Below are positions 17,486 to 26,138 of a stretch of 64,000 nt of DNA, in pieces; the first letter of the stretch is position 1; each line of letters begins with the position of its first letter. Source of the DNA: Solibacillus sp. FSL R7-0668. Lineage in GTDB: Bacteria; Bacillota; Bacilli; Bacillales_A; Planococcaceae. The stretch spans positions 1,180,001 to 1,244,000 of the forward strand of contig NZ_JBBOUU010000001.1 in NCBI RefSeq assembly GCF_038006205.1, given 5' to 3'. The notes beneath the pieces were generated by a model. The model ran no database searches. It saw only the letters and a list, made by a program, of their open reading frames with translations, and was not told the origin of the DNA. The position numbers and the translations under genes were made by a program.

Positions 17486-17563
17486 TGAGGTTAGTATAAA
17501 TAATGGACACGTAATTGCGAGCGTATGTATGATAAGACTAATACATTAAAGGACGTGTTCAAA

Positions 17564-17857
17564 ATGAGTAAAAGGCCCACACCAGAGTACAAAGAGTATG
17601 TCGTAAAGCTTGTAGTGGAAGAAGGGAAAAAAGCCACTCAACTAGCCTATGAGTTAGGGATTGGAGAATCTTCTATTCGACGCTGGGTAAAAGAATATCG
17701 TGATCAAAAGGCAGCCGAAACAGAGGGTATTCAGTATGTCACACCGACAGAGTTAAAACGAATGCAAAATGATTATGAAAAGAAATTGCGTGCGCTTGAG
17801 GAGGAAAATGCGATCCTAAAAAAGGCGATGCACATCTTTGCGAAAAACCAGCCGTAA
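17564..17857 (+). CDS. IS3-family transposase OrfA (helix-turn-helix)
   Basis: This 97-residue DNA-binding protein is the N-terminal part of the transposase. It begins [18 protein letters not shown], with the helix-turn-helix [19 protein letters not shown] at residues 26-44. A C-terminal leucine-zipper-like coil ([15 protein letters not shown]) follows. The heptamer A-AAA-AAG at 17818-17824 is in the right phase for -1 frameshifting into orfB, giving the full OrfAB transposase as in other IS3-family members. The start at 17564 follows an AAGGACG site; an upstream in-frame ATG at 17525 lies in the left end of the element and is less likely. Confidence 0.9.
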   Translation: MSKRPTPEYKEYVVKLVVEEGKKATQLAYELGIGESSIRRWVKEYRDQKAAETEGIQYVTPTELKRMQNDYEKKLRALEEENAILKKAMHIFAKNQP

Positions 17858-17904
17858 TTTATACCTTTATTCAAGCACATGTAGGTGAATTTACGATTGT
17901 AAAG

Positions 17905-18753
17905 ATGTGTAACGTACTTGGTGTCTCCAAAAGTGGCTACTATAATTGGCTTCAGAAACAATCTGCCCCCCTAACTGAACGTGAAGAGAGAGAAATTGAA
18001 ATTACTCAAAAGGTACATCAATCCTTTCATGAAAGCTATGGTACATATGGTAGCCCTCGTATTCGAAAGGACTTACAAGAATGGGGATATGTTTTATCTC
18101 AAAAGAAAATAGCGAATTTGATGCGAGAGCTCGGTTTATGTGCTGTCATTCCTAAACAATATCAACGAACAACCAATTCCGATCACGACCATTTTATTTA
18201 TCCTGATTTAGTGAAGCGTGACTTCGATGTGAAAGAGCCAAATCAAGTGTGGGTGGCGGATATTACGTATATACGGACGATGCAGGGATGGCTTTATTTA
18301 GCGAGCATTATGGATTTATACTCACGTAAAATTATTGGTTGGGCAATCGCTGACCACATGAAAGAAGCCTTGGTTTTAGAGGCATTGGAAAAAGCGTTAC
18401 TAATAAGAAAACCACCAGCAGGTTGCATTCATCATTCCGATAGAGGGGTACAATACTGCTCAAACGCGTATACCAACCTATTAAAAGAATATCAGATGGA
18501 AATAAGCATGAGTAAAAAAGGCGATCCTTATGATAATGCCTGTATCGAGTCATTCCATTCGACCATCAAAAAAGAATGTATTTATCGTCAACGATTCCAA
18601 ACAAAACACGAGGCCAAACAAGTAGTTCAAGCTTATATCATTGAGTTTTATAACAAGAAAAGACGTCACTCAACATTGGGATATGTGTCTCCGAATCAAT
18701 ATGAGCGAATCAACAACCCAAAAAACACATCTAGCCGCTCAAAATCTGCTTAG
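17905..18753 (+). CDS. IS3-family transposase OrfB (DDE integrase domain)
   Basis: The catalytic part of the transposase is 282 residues from the first ATG. In the -1 frame it is open back to the slippery site at 17818. It begins with an HTH_21-type region ([13 protein letters not shown], then [11 protein letters not shown]) followed by the rve integrase core. The catalytic residues are D in [10 protein letters not shown] in HHSDRGVQY, and E in [14 protein letters not shown], spaced as D-D-35-E. The C-terminal [15 protein letters not shown] is also canonical. No frameshifts or stops interrupt it, so it looks functional. Confidence 0.93.
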   Translation: MCNVLGVSKSGYYNWLQKQSAPLTEREEREIEITQKVHQSFHESYGTYGSPRIRKDLQEWGYVLSQKKIANLMRELGLCAVIPKQYQRTTNSDHDHFIYPDLVKRDFDVKEPNQVWVADITYIRTMQGWLYLASIMDLYSRKIIGWAIADHMKEALVLEALEKALLIRKPPAGCIHHSDRGVQYCSNAYTNLLKEYQMEISMSKKGDPYDNACIESFHSTIKKECIYRQRFQTKHEAKQVVQAYIIEFYNKKRRHSTLGYVSPNQYERINNPKNTSSRSKSA

Positions 18754-18862
18754 AGGTAGTTGTATCGTTAAGCTCCAATTTGGAGGTTAACGATACGACT
18801 ACCAGACCAACCGAAGGGCGGTAGTACTAAAACGCTCGATTTTTTATGTCCATTTTATTGAC

Positions 18863-19882
18863 TTAAGACCAGTTTTTTGATGTTTGTTGCTCATAGTATT
18901 GATAAATCGGCTGCAGCGCTTTAATCCAACTGTTACGCTGTTCATCCGTTAAAGTGTAGAGTTGTGCTTGTTTAGAGTGTTGAAGCTGCTGTAAATTTTC
19001 ATCATTGAGTTTGACTGCTGCATCATGCTGCCAGCGCTGAAGCTCATCGATGGATTCGGTGATGATTTGCTGCTGTTGCGCCGTTAAGTTGTTCCAAAAA
19101 TCCTCATTCATCAAAATGCTATAGGCCAAAATGCCATGATTCGATAATGTAATTTGGGGGTGCATCGTGTAATAGCCCTTTGAGTAAATATTAGATATCG
19201 TATTTTCCTGGCTCGCGATATTTTTATTTTGAATCGATGCGTACAAATCATTAAACGAAGTGACAATCGGATCGGCATGTAATAATTGAATTTGCTTGAT
19301 GAGTACTTTACTAGGCATGGAACGCATTGTTAAACCGATAAAATCAGAGGCTTCCAGCAGTGGTCCATTTTTTGCTGCGATTTGTTTAAAGCCATTATGC
19401 CAAAATGTAAGTCCACGGATATGTATGGATTCTAATTCCTTTAGAAGTTGGTCACTTAAAGGACCATGCAACACTTCATAAACTTGCGCATCGTTTTCAA
19501 ACAAAAAAGGAAGGTCTAGCACTTGCCATGACGGGAGCTCTTCAGTCATTTTTGAAATCGTTGGAGCGATCATTTGGACATCGCCCTCCTGTACTGCAGC
19601 AAGTTCGGTTTTGTCATTGTATAAAATCCCATTTGGGTAAATTTGAACAATCATATTGCCGTTCGATTTTTCCTCAATGAGCTCGGCAAATTTACTTGCA
19701 GCAAGGCCTTTTGGGGTGTTTTCAGCAACGACATGGCTAAAGTTGATGACAATTTGATCATCAAGACCGATTTGCTCTTCATCGTATGGCAGTTCATGCT
19801 GATTCCAAAAGTCAAAGCGAAATGAAATGGAAATGATGAGTCCCACAATCGTTATAACAGCTGTCATAATATAAAAACGCAA
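18863..19882 (-). CDS. dctB: DctB-type dicarboxylate-binding protein, C-terminus replaced by IS sequence
   Basis: An extracytoplasmic TRAP-type solute-binding protein (DctP family), membrane-anchored by residues 1-20. Family signatures include INFSHVVAENTPKG, FAELIEEKSNGNMIVQIYPNG and EENTISNIYSKGYY. In B. subtilis DctB helps DctS sense C4-dicarboxylates together with the transporter. The start is TTG behind GAGGCGAT. The reading frame runs ...QQTSKN and then crosses into the IS tip, adding only W-S before TAA. The 13 native residues YLQQLQEELSAVQ are stranded at 17440-17481. The protein is thus 339 residues instead of about 350, and it may or may not still work. Confidence 0.9.
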   Translation of the reverse strand: MRFYIMTAVITIVGLIISISFRFDFWNQHELPYDEEQIGLDDQIVINFSHVVAENTPKGLAASKFAELIEEKSNGNMIVQIYPNGILYNDKTELAAVQEGDVQMIAPTISKMTEELPSWQVLDLPFLFENDAQVYEVLHGPLSDQLLKELESIHIRGLTFWHNGFKQIAAKNGPLLEASDFIGLTMRSMPSKVLIKQIQLLHADPIVTSFNDLYASIQNKNIASQENTISNIYSKGYYTMHPQITLSNHGILAYSILMNEDFWNNLTAQQQQIITESIDELQRWQHDAAVKLNDENLQQLQHSKQAQLYTLTDEQRNSWIKALQPIYQYYEQQTSKNWS

Positions 19883-19928
19883 AATAATCGCCTCTTTTTT
19901 CTAAGAATTTCTAAAACCATTTGTAAAA

Positions 19929-19958
19929 TTGACTGCAAATCGAATCGGTTTGTTATAT
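19929..19958 (+). promoter_or_regulatory. candidate promoter of dctSR
   Basis: TTGACT and TTATAT are separated by 18 bases, 25 bases ahead of the dctS start, in the divergent region shared with dctB. Confidence 0.45.
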
Positions 19959-19983
19959 TATATAGCAAAAAAGGAGGCAGAAA

Positions 19984-21582
19984 ATGAAAACGAAACAATT
20001 AACGATGAATAGGAAAATTGTGTTACTGACTTTTTTCATTATCGCCTTTTCTTTTTTAGTTGCAGGCATTTTATTAATAAGCAATTTAGCACAAAACAAT
20101 GAAGAAACACTCGGGCAGCGCGCTATGCTCGTTGCTCGTACCATTTCGGATTTACCCGATATTCATAAACATTTAGATCAAGAAAATTTACAGCTTGCTC
20201 AAACGAATATTCAAAAAACGATAAACGATATTAAAACGATTAACAAAGCGGATTATATTGTTGTGATGAATATGGATCGCATCAAGTTATCCCATCCATC
20301 ACCAAACCAGCTAGGAAAAAAAAGCTACTCGACCGATATTGAGGCTGCATTTAGTGAAAATTATTATATTTCAAAAGCCATTGGGGAACAAGGGAAAATG
20401 GTGCGCGCATTTGTTCCGATACTGAATGATGCACGAAAGCAAATTGGTGTCGTTGTTGTAGGCTTTGCGCTGCCTACATTTTTAGACATACTGAAGCAAA
20501 ATATGAATGAAATCATTGTAACAGTTACATTGTCGATTTTATTTAGTATTTGGGGTGCGCATACGTTAGGGCGACATATTAAGCGCCAAATGTTTGGTCT
20601 AGAGCCTCAGGAAATTGCGAAGGTATATGTTGAACGCAACGAAACCTTTAACGCAATGCATGAAGGAATTATTGCGGTCGATAAAGATATGGTCATTACG
20701 ATTTTCAATAAAAAGGCGAGCCGAATTTTAGGCGTTGGCGGCAATCCGAAAAAATACATTGGTAGCTATATTTATGATGTGCTGCCCGATACACGTTTAC
20801 CAGAAATCGTCGAGAGTGGTCGCGCTGTGTATAACCAAGAAATTTATGTGAATAACCATAGTATTTTAAGTAACCGCATTCCTATTTTGGTAAATGGAAA
20901 AACAGTAGGGGCGGTTGCGGTATTCAAAGATTTAACTGAATTTAAGCAGCTTGCCGAAGAGTTGACCGGTGTCAAGGCGTTTGTACAAGCACTCCGTATC
21001 CAAACGCATGAATATAAAAACAAGCTGCATACCATCGCCGGGTTACTGCAGCTCGGGCATCATCAGCAGGCGCTTGATTATTTATCGCAAGTGAAAATTC
21101 AGCATGATGAAGTAACAAAATTTTTAAACGAGCGGATTTATAATGAAAATATTTCAGGGCTGTTGCTGAGTAAAATTAGCCGTGGCAACGAACTAGGAAT
21201 TCATGTGAAAATTGACGAGGAAAGTCGATTAACCCATTTTCCAGCGTTGTTAGACCATCATGATTTTGTCCTGTTGTTCGGGAATCTGATTGAAAACGCG
21301 TTTGATGCACTCGTAGGGGTTGACCGAGATTATAAGGAAATTCTTATTTCGATTGATGATAATGATGGGATGCTAGCAATTATGGTAGCGGATAATGGGA
21401 TAGGTATACCAAAAAAACATTTAGAAAATATATTTGAAAATGGTTTTTCAACTAAGCAAAATGCGAATCGTGGAATTGGTTTGTTTTTAATTAATGAAAT
21501 TGTTAAAAAAGGTAATGGTACTATTGAAATAACAAGTGAAGTAAATAAGGGCACAACATTTATTTTGACATTTGATTTTTAA
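19984..21582 (+). CDS. dctS: C4-dicarboxylate sensor histidine kinase (CitA/DcuS family)
   Basis: This 532-residue membrane kinase has a first membrane helix at residues 11-33 and an extracellular PDC/Cache sensor at about 35-170. A second membrane helix (IIVTVTLSILFSIWGAHTL) follows, then a PAS domain (FNAMHEGIIAVDKDMVITIFN). The SpoOB-type H-box is HEYKNKLHTIAGLLQLG, with the phosphorylated His near 340. The HATPase_c domain has the N-box NLIENAFDAL and the G-boxes VADNGIGIP and RGIGLFLINE. Start behind AAAGGAGG. It sits directly before dctR and divergent from dctB, as in B. subtilis. Confidence 0.93.
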   Translation: MKTKQLTMNRKIVLLTFFIIAFSFLVAGILLISNLAQNNEETLGQRAMLVARTISDLPDIHKHLDQENLQLAQTNIQKTINDIKTINKADYIVVMNMDRIKLSHPSPNQLGKKSYSTDIEAAFSENYYISKAIGEQGKMVRAFVPILNDARKQIGVVVVGFALPTFLDILKQNMNEIIVTVTLSILFSIWGAHTLGRHIKRQMFGLEPQEIAKVYVERNETFNAMHEGIIAVDKDMVITIFNKKASRILGVGGNPKKYIGSYIYDVLPDTRLPEIVESGRAVYNQEIYVNNHSILSNRIPILVNGKTVGAVAVFKDLTEFKQLAEELTGVKAFVQALRIQTHEYKNKLHTIAGLLQLGHHQQALDYLSQVKIQHDEVTKFLNERIYNENISGLLLSKISRGNELGIHVKIDEESRLTHFPALLDHHDFVLLFGNLIENAFDALVGVDRDYKEILISIDDNDGMLAIMVADNGIGIPKKHLENIFENGFSTKQNANRGIGLFLINEIVKKGNGTIEITSEVNKGTTFILTFDF

Positions 21583-21598
21583 AAAGGGGGCTACTCGC

Positions 21599-22306
21599 TT
21601 GAAAACGATTCAAGTTTTGTTAGTAGAAGATGATCCGATGGTGCGCGAAGTAAATCGACAATTTATCGAGCGTGTGGAAGGATTTAAAGTAATAGACATG
21701 GCATCAGATGGGGTAAAAGGAATTGAAAAAATTAAAGCACTGAAGCCGGATTTAGTTGTGATGGATATTTTTATGCCCGAACAGGATGGAATCCAAACGC
21801 TGCATCAAATTCGCGCTGAAAATTTAAATGTCGATTGCTTGACGGTGACAGCAGCGAATGATGTGCAGACAATTCAGCAAATATTACATCTAGGGGTATT
21901 TGATTATATTATGAAGCCCTTTACGTTTGAACGGATGGAGCAAACATTAATTCATTATCGTCAATTCAAGGAAAAGATGGCATCAGCAAGTGATGTATCA
22001 CAGGCTGAGCTGGATGAAATGATTGGACAGGCATGGCAGCCAATCAACGAGGAGCAGGAGCAAGTGATAAAAGTTTCGCAGGATTTACCGAAAGGCTTTA
22101 ACCGGGCAACGATGGATAAGGTACTTAAGTATTTAAAGCAATGTGAAGTGGGTGCATCTGCTGATGATGTAGCGACAGGCATTGGCGTAGCACGTGTCAC
22201 AGCGCGTCGTTATTTGGACTATATGGAAAAAAACGAAATGATTCGCGTCGATATTCAATATGGAAGTGTAGGGCGTCCGATTAATCAATATTTTATCGAG
22301 GAATAA
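21599..22306 (+). CDS. dctR: response regulator DctR (CitB family)
   Basis: The partner of DctS, 235 residues. The receiver domain covers residues 1-120, with the acidic pocket VEDDPMV, the phosphorylated Asp in VVMDIFMPEQDG (about residue 55), and the conserved Lys in YIMKPF. A linker leads to a C-terminal winged helix-turn-helix (GASADDVATGIGVARVTARRYLDYM). It is expected to activate dctP in response to external C4-dicarboxylates. The start is a TTG at 21599 behind AAGGGGG; the in-frame upstream extension lies inside dctS and has no ribosome site. Confidence 0.93.
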   Translation: MKTIQVLLVEDDPMVREVNRQFIERVEGFKVIDMASDGVKGIEKIKALKPDLVVMDIFMPEQDGIQTLHQIRAENLNVDCLTVTAANDVQTIQQILHLGVFDYIMKPFTFERMEQTLIHYRQFKEKMASASDVSQAELDEMIGQAWQPINEEQEQVIKVSQDLPKGFNRATMDKVLKYLKQCEVGASADDVATGIGVARVTARRYLDYMEKNEMIRVDIQYGSVGRPINQYFIEE

Positions 22307-22317
22307 CAATAGCAATT

Positions 22318-22354
22318 AAAAAGTGTCCAAGTGATTAAACTTGGACACTTTTAT
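22318..22354 (+). terminator. terminator of dctSR
   Basis: AAAAGTGTCCAAGT pairs with ACTTGGACACTTTT, followed by ATT. The stem is perfect over 14 bases. Confidence 0.88.
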
Positions 22355-22367
22355 TGTATGTTTTGAA

Positions 22368-23081
22368 AACCCCCTGCTATGCGGGGGGTTCCGGAAAGCT
22401 TTTAGCTATGGACAAGAAAAAAACTCCAGTCGTACAATAGAGTCAGGTCTGGACAACCGACTATGTACGAAAGGAGTATCCAAATGGATAATAAAAGTTT
22501 AGCACATACAACCTGGAATTGTAAGTATCACATCGTCTTCGCGCCAAAGTATAGAAGACAAGTCATTTATGGAAAGATCAAAGCAGATATCGGGCAAATT
22601 TTACGCCAGTTATGTGAACGAAAAGGTGTGGAAATTATTGAAGCTACAGCGTGCCCGGATCATATTCATATGTTAGTAAGTATCCCGCCCAAATTAAGTG
22701 TGTCACAATTTATGGGGTATTTAAAAGGGAAAAGTAGTTTAATGATTTTCGATCGACATGCCAATTTAAAGTATCGATATGGCAATCGTCAATTTTGGTG
22801 TAGAGGTTACTATGTAGATACAGTGGGACGAAATAAAAAAGTCATTCAGGCGTACATTCAAAACCAATTACAAGAGGACAGATTGCACGACCAAATGACG
22901 ATGAAAGAATTTATTGACCCGTTTACAGGGGAAGAAATGAAGCGTAGTAAAAAATAAATCAGCCGCTTTAGCGGTAGTAGGAAACGTAGTGCAGGTGCCA
23001 GACCGTTCAGTGCGTCTTTAGACGTGGGCCAGTAACAACGCGTTTCACGCGCAGTGCAAACCACCAGTTATACTGGTGGTT
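22368..23081 (+). mobile_element. IS200/IS605-type element with tnpA only
   Basis: Bounds are taken from the terminal hairpins, the usual end structures of this family, which lacks inverted repeats. The left hairpin is AACCCCC...GGGGGTT (22368-22390) and the right hairpin is AACCACCAG/CTGGTGGTT (23059-23081). The real ends may lie a few bases further out. It carries one gene (tnpA) and no tnpB. Between the tnpA stop and the right hairpin are about 100 bases with three more small stem-loops. It lies between the dctR terminator and the ispH stop codon. Confidence 0.85.
22484..22957 (+). CDS. tnpA: IS200/IS605-family transposase TnpA (Y1 HUH)
   Basis: A 157-residue single-strand DNA transposase of the HUH Y1 type. 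It shows the entry motif TTWNCKYHIVFAPKYRR, the HUH metal motif CPDHIHMLVSIPPK, and the conserved YLKGKSSLMIFD. The tyrosine region is FWCRGYYVDTVGRNKKVIQAYI. The length is right for the family and the frame is intact. The ATG at 22484 follows GAAAGGAGT; an in-frame upstream ATG at 22463 has no such site. The protein would excise and insert the element as single-stranded DNA at a short target. Confidence 0.92.
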   Translation: MDNKSLAHTTWNCKYHIVFAPKYRRQVIYGKIKADIGQILRQLCERKGVEIIEATACPDHIHMLVSIPPKLSVSQFMGYLKGKSSLMIFDRHANLKYRYGNRQFWCRGYYVDTVGRNKKVIQAYIQNQLQEDRLHDQMTMKEFIDPFTGEEMKRSKK

Positions 23082-23085
23082 TTGA

Positions 23086-24054
23086 TTAGAAGGGCATAAT
23101 TTTTTCAACGGGCTTTGGTTCTTTAATTTTTGGTAGAATTTTGTCAAGTGTCACCGTACGAACGATTTCATGTGTAGATGGATCGTTTTTGTCGTATTTT
23201 TCGATGAAGGCAATCACTTCTTTTACGATAGGCGTTGGTGTAGATGCCCCTGCTGTAATGGCAACTGTTTCAACATGCTCCAACCATTCTAGCTTTAGCT
23301 CCGAAATATCTGAAATACGGTAAGAAGGTGTCCCGGCAATTTCAACAGAAACCTGTGTTAAGCGGTTTGAGTTATTTGATTTTGGATCACCTACTACGAT
23401 TAATAAGTCGGCAACTCCAGCCTGTTCAGCAACAGCCTCTTGTCGAACTTGCGTAGCTAAACATATTTCTTTATGAACTTCGATATGTGGATATTTTTCT
23501 TTTAAACTATCCATTAAGAAAGCAACATCCCATTGACTCATAGTTGTTTGGTTAGTCACTAAGATTTTGTCGCTTACGAAAGATAAGTTATCAATATCTT
23601 TCATCGACTGAACAAGATGGACGTGTTCTGGTGCAACACCAATTGCGCCTTCTGGTTCGGGATGGCCCTTTTTCCCAATATAAACAATTTCATAACCTTC
23701 TGCTGTTTTTTCGCGAATTAAATCATGCGTCACCGTTACATCGGGGCATGTGGCATCAATGGCGATAAGTCCTTTGCGCTTAGCAATTTCACGAATTTCT
23801 GGTGAAACCCCATGCGCAGTGAAGATAACAGTCCCTTGTTCCACTTGCTCGATAATTTCTTTACGGTTGTCACCATCTAATGTAATAATTCCGTCTTTTT
23901 CGAATGCATCTGTAACATGTTTATTGTGCACAATCATACCGAGAATGTAGATTGGTCTTGGTAATGTTTTATCCAGTGCTGCATTTCGTGCGATAACCAT
24001 GGCATCTACAACACCGTAGCAATAACCACGTGGGGTAATTTTAATGACTTTCAT
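23086..24054 (-). CDS. ispH: 4-hydroxy-3-methylbut-2-enyl diphosphate reductase
   Basis: The last enzyme of the MEP isoprenoid pathway: an Fe-S reductase making IPP and DMAPP. The 322 residues show the three cluster cysteines in [10 protein letters not shown] (near 13), DATCPDVT (near 96) and KSNNSNR with the preceding [10 protein letters not shown]. The His residues in VHNKHVT and FTAHGVSP are also present, as is the active-site Glu region [10 protein letters not shown]. The Ser-Asn motif and TAGASTP complete the fold. AAAGGAGT precedes the ATG at 24054. In B. subtilis ispH (yqfP) follows yqfO; here it is on the opposite strand and an IS200-type element lies at its 3' end. Confidence 0.96.
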   Translation of the reverse strand: MKVIKITPRGYCYGVVDAMVIARNAALDKTLPRPIYILGMIVHNKHVTDAFEKDGIITLDGDNRKEIIEQVEQGTVIFTAHGVSPEIREIAKRKGLIAIDATCPDVTVTHDLIREKTAEGYEIVYIGKKGHPEPEGAIGVAPEHVHLVQSMKDIDNLSFVSDKILVTNQTTMSQWDVAFLMDSLKEKYPHIEVHKEICLATQVRQEAVAEQAGVADLLIVVGDPKSNNSNRLTQVSVEIAGTPSYRISDISELKLEWLEHVETVAITAGASTPTPIVKEVIAFIEKYDKNDPSTHEIVRTVTLDKILPKIKEPKPVEKIMPF

Positions 24055-24254
24055 GTACGAAACTCCTTTCAAAGCTCTGTCCTATTTATTATATAGGACG
24101 CCATATGAATATTCAAAGTTCGGTTACTTTTTTGCTGGAATAGAAAAATGATAAATTGTTTATGTGTAAGATTCATTCATTTGTTGGAATTACTTTTCTG
24201 TAGGATTATGTATAATGATGGAAATGGAAAAAAGAGAACGTAGGAGGAACAACA

Positions 24255-24527
24255 ATGGCTTTTTCATTTTTCAAACGAAAGAAGGATTTAAAAAACCAAG
24301 TCGAATTTTGCATTACGAATTTATCGTTAGGGGCTGCTGATGTTTATGATGAGTTAATTGGGCGAGATGATATTGAAATATCAGAATCAGGCTGTACATC
24401 AAACTGTGAAATATGCGAGTGTCAGCTCTTTGCAATTGTTAATGGTGAATTGATTCAAGAGGATTCAGCAGAGCAATTATTAAAATCTGTTGAAAAAGAG
24501 CTAGAAGAAAATTCAATTGCCCTATAA
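24255..24527 (+). CDS. DUF1450 (YuzB-like) small protein
   Basis: This 90-residue cytoplasmic protein has the DUF1450 pattern. VEFCITNLSLGAADVYDEL is followed by a cysteine cluster in SGCTSNCEICECQLFAIVNGELI and an acidic C-terminal helix. The family has a thioredoxin-like small fold with conserved cysteines and no agreed function. A charged N-terminal segment (SFFKRKKDLKNQ) is longer than in YuzB. TAGGAGGAAC precedes the ATG. It appears monocistronic; the next 180 bases hold no gene I can support. Confidence 0.8.
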   Translation: MAFSFFKRKKDLKNQVEFCITNLSLGAADVYDELIGRDDIEISESGCTSNCEICECQLFAIVNGELIQEDSAEQLLKSVEKELEENSIAL

Positions 24528-24707
24528 GTGTTAGGAGCGAATGTATGCATCTTGGAGTTTTTTTGAAAATCTGAATTCAAAATGTTTGATGCGTTATTCA
24601 ATACGCCAGACTGTTTTTGCTTGAGTTTTGTTACAAAAAGAACGATTCCTCAAAGTGAATTTCCATTTCTTCGTTTATTAGGTATCATAGCGAGGTGAGG
24701 TGGGAAT

Positions 24708-25439
24708 ATGATATTTGTATTTGATTTAGATGGAACAATTTGTTTTGAGGGTGCGCCATTAGACAAACAAATTGTGAATGCATTACATACGATCCAAGCG
24801 CAAGGACATGAAATTATTTTTGCATCGGCTCGTCCGATACGTGATATGTTGCCCGTGCTTCCAGTGTCATTACATGATTGTCGCATGATTGGCAGTAATG
24901 GTGCCTTTACCTATGTGGATGGCCTGATTGAAGTTGAATTTTTACAAGCCAATATTCAAAAGCAAATTATTGAACTTGTTGAAACCTATGAGTTGGCCTA
25001 TTTAGCTGATAGTGATTGGGACTATGCGTATACGGGCAGTGTGAATCACCCGATGTATAAGGGCATTGATAGTGAAGGCAAGGCGACTCAACGTGCCATT
25101 CACGAATTATCAGGCTTTTCGAAGGTGCTTTTATTCGATCCGCCAACAAACGTAACGCAGCATGTGAAAAAGTGGCAAGTGACAACATTTGAATATACGG
25201 AAGAAAAAATTCTTGATATTTGCTCGCCAAACTTAAATAAAGTAAAAGGGCTGGAGCGATTAGGGGTTAAAGAGTACATTGCATTTGGGAATGATGTTAA
25301 TGATCGTCTCATGTTTGAGCAGGCACTTCATAGTGTTTGTGTAGGTACGCATCTTGTCGGAGAGGTTGCGACAGAGCGTGTTACGCAAGAGGATGTCCAT
25401 TTGAAAATAATCGAGCTTGGAGAAGAGTGGCATCAATAG
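24708..25439 (+). CDS. Cof-type HAD-IIB phosphatase
   Basis: A soluble haloacid-dehalogenase of the Cof/type IIB subfamily, 243 residues. Motif I is FVFDLDGTICFEG (first residues), motif II is IIFASARPIRDM, a C2 cap follows (about residues 80-175), and motif III/IV is VKEYIAFGNDVNDRLMFEQA. These proteins dephosphorylate sugar phosphates or cofactors such as FMN or PLP, and the substrate cannot be read from sequence. GAGGTGAGGTGGG precedes the ATG. It ends at a perfect bidirectional hairpin shared with yqfQ. Confidence 0.85.
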   Translation: MIFVFDLDGTICFEGAPLDKQIVNALHTIQAQGHEIIFASARPIRDMLPVLPVSLHDCRMIGSNGAFTYVDGLIEVEFLQANIQKQIIELVETYELAYLADSDWDYAYTGSVNHPMYKGIDSEGKATQRAIHELSGFSKVLLFDPPTNVTQHVKKWQVTTFEYTEEKILDICSPNLNKVKGLERLGVKEYIAFGNDVNDRLMFEQALHSVCVGTHLVGEVATERVTQEDVHLKIIELGEEWHQ

Positions 25440-25440
25440 G

Positions 25441-25481
25441 AGGAGCGACACCATAATTTCAATTGGTGTCGCTCATTTTTA
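25441..25481. terminator. bidirectional terminator
   Basis: GAGCGACACCA pairs with TGGTGTCGCTC (25443-25474), followed by ATTTTTATT. It is shared by two convergent genes and overlaps the yqfQ stop codon. Confidence 0.85.
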
Positions 25482-25979
25482 TTCAAATGGGGGCTGAAAA
25501 ATCATTGGTAGGGATGGTTTTGATTTAATTGGCGCATTGGGTTGCTGTGGTTGACGGGGCCCACGTGCCTGTCTCTGTCTAGATGGGCCTTCTACAGGCG
25601 CTACAATTGTTGAAGATTCAAGGATATCAGGGGAACCTTTAAAGCCTCGGTACATTCGCCATAGTGCTGGAAGGTTTTTAATCATAGGTGTTGCCTGTTG
25701 GATATACGGTGTGAATTTTTGGGCATTTTCAAAAAGGCTATTGGCCCCTGCTAAAAAGCCCTCCAATCGTGGTGCTCCAGCCGTTGCAGAAGCCGTAGCA
25801 GCAGGAATCTGCGGTGACACAGGCATGCGCATTTGCATAGGCGCAGGATTCATTGGCATTTGTGGAGGCATCATATTCATCGGCATATTCATCATATACG
25901 GTGCATACATCGGAAAACGTGGGGTAACTGGCATTTGTTGCATCATTCCCCCTGGAGGCATGTAAAATGGTCGTCGCAT
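25479..25979 (-). CDS. yqfQ: YqfQ/VrrA-family protein
   Basis: A 166-residue low-complexity protein. Residues 1-60 are rich in Met and Pro (repeats of MPMNM, PPQMPMNP and MQMRMPV). Then comes the conserved helical block LEGFLAGANSLFENAQKFTPYIQQATPMIKNLPALWRMY, followed by a Pro/Gln/Arg-rich tail. This matches the YqfQ/VrrA family of spore-formers, whose Bacillus anthracis member has a variable repeat region. Function is not established; a spore-related role is commonly suspected. The ATG at 25979 follows AAGGAGCTC. The position before cshB and nfo matches B. subtilis. Confidence 0.8.
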   Translation of the reverse strand: MRRPFYMPPGGMMQQMPVTPRFPMYAPYMMNMPMNMMPPQMPMNPAPMQMRMPVSPQIPAATASATAGAPRLEGFLAGANSLFENAQKFTPYIQQATPMIKNLPALWRMYRGFKGSPDILESSTIVAPVEGPSRQRQARGPRQPQQPNAPIKSKPSLPMIFQPPFE

Positions 25980-26138
25980 AATGAGCTCCTTCCTCAATTT
26001 CATCGTCAAATTCTGTATTTCTTTAGGAATTTTATCTTAACTGTTTGACGGCAGTTCTATTTATCGTTATGATATGCAGATGGTCACTAAAATGTACGAA
26101 ACATGGTACAATAGGACAGATGTAAGGAGGTACGAAAA

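Larger units (their letters stand above)
17486..18871 (+). mobile_element. intact IS3-family element (IS150-like), about 1386 bp
   Basis: The tips are TGAGGTTA.. on the left and ..AAGACCA on the right, giving imperfect inverted repeats of about 25 bases. Both contain an inner TGGACA (17504-17509 and 18847-18852) and continue to GAGCG. A GTTT target duplication flanks the element (17482-17485 and 18872-18875). It encodes overlapping orfA and orfB with a slippery heptamer and a complete DDE catalytic triad, so it may still be mobile. It lies inside the last codons of dctB in the opposite orientation. A hairpin around 18764-18801 follows orfB. Confidence 0.92.

Noticed and set aside
17504-18852. 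IS boundaries placed at the inner TGGACA inverted repeats
   Set aside because: No target duplication fits there. Moving the ends out to TGAGG/GACCA gives longer inverted repeats, a GTTT duplication and an in-frame repair of dctB.
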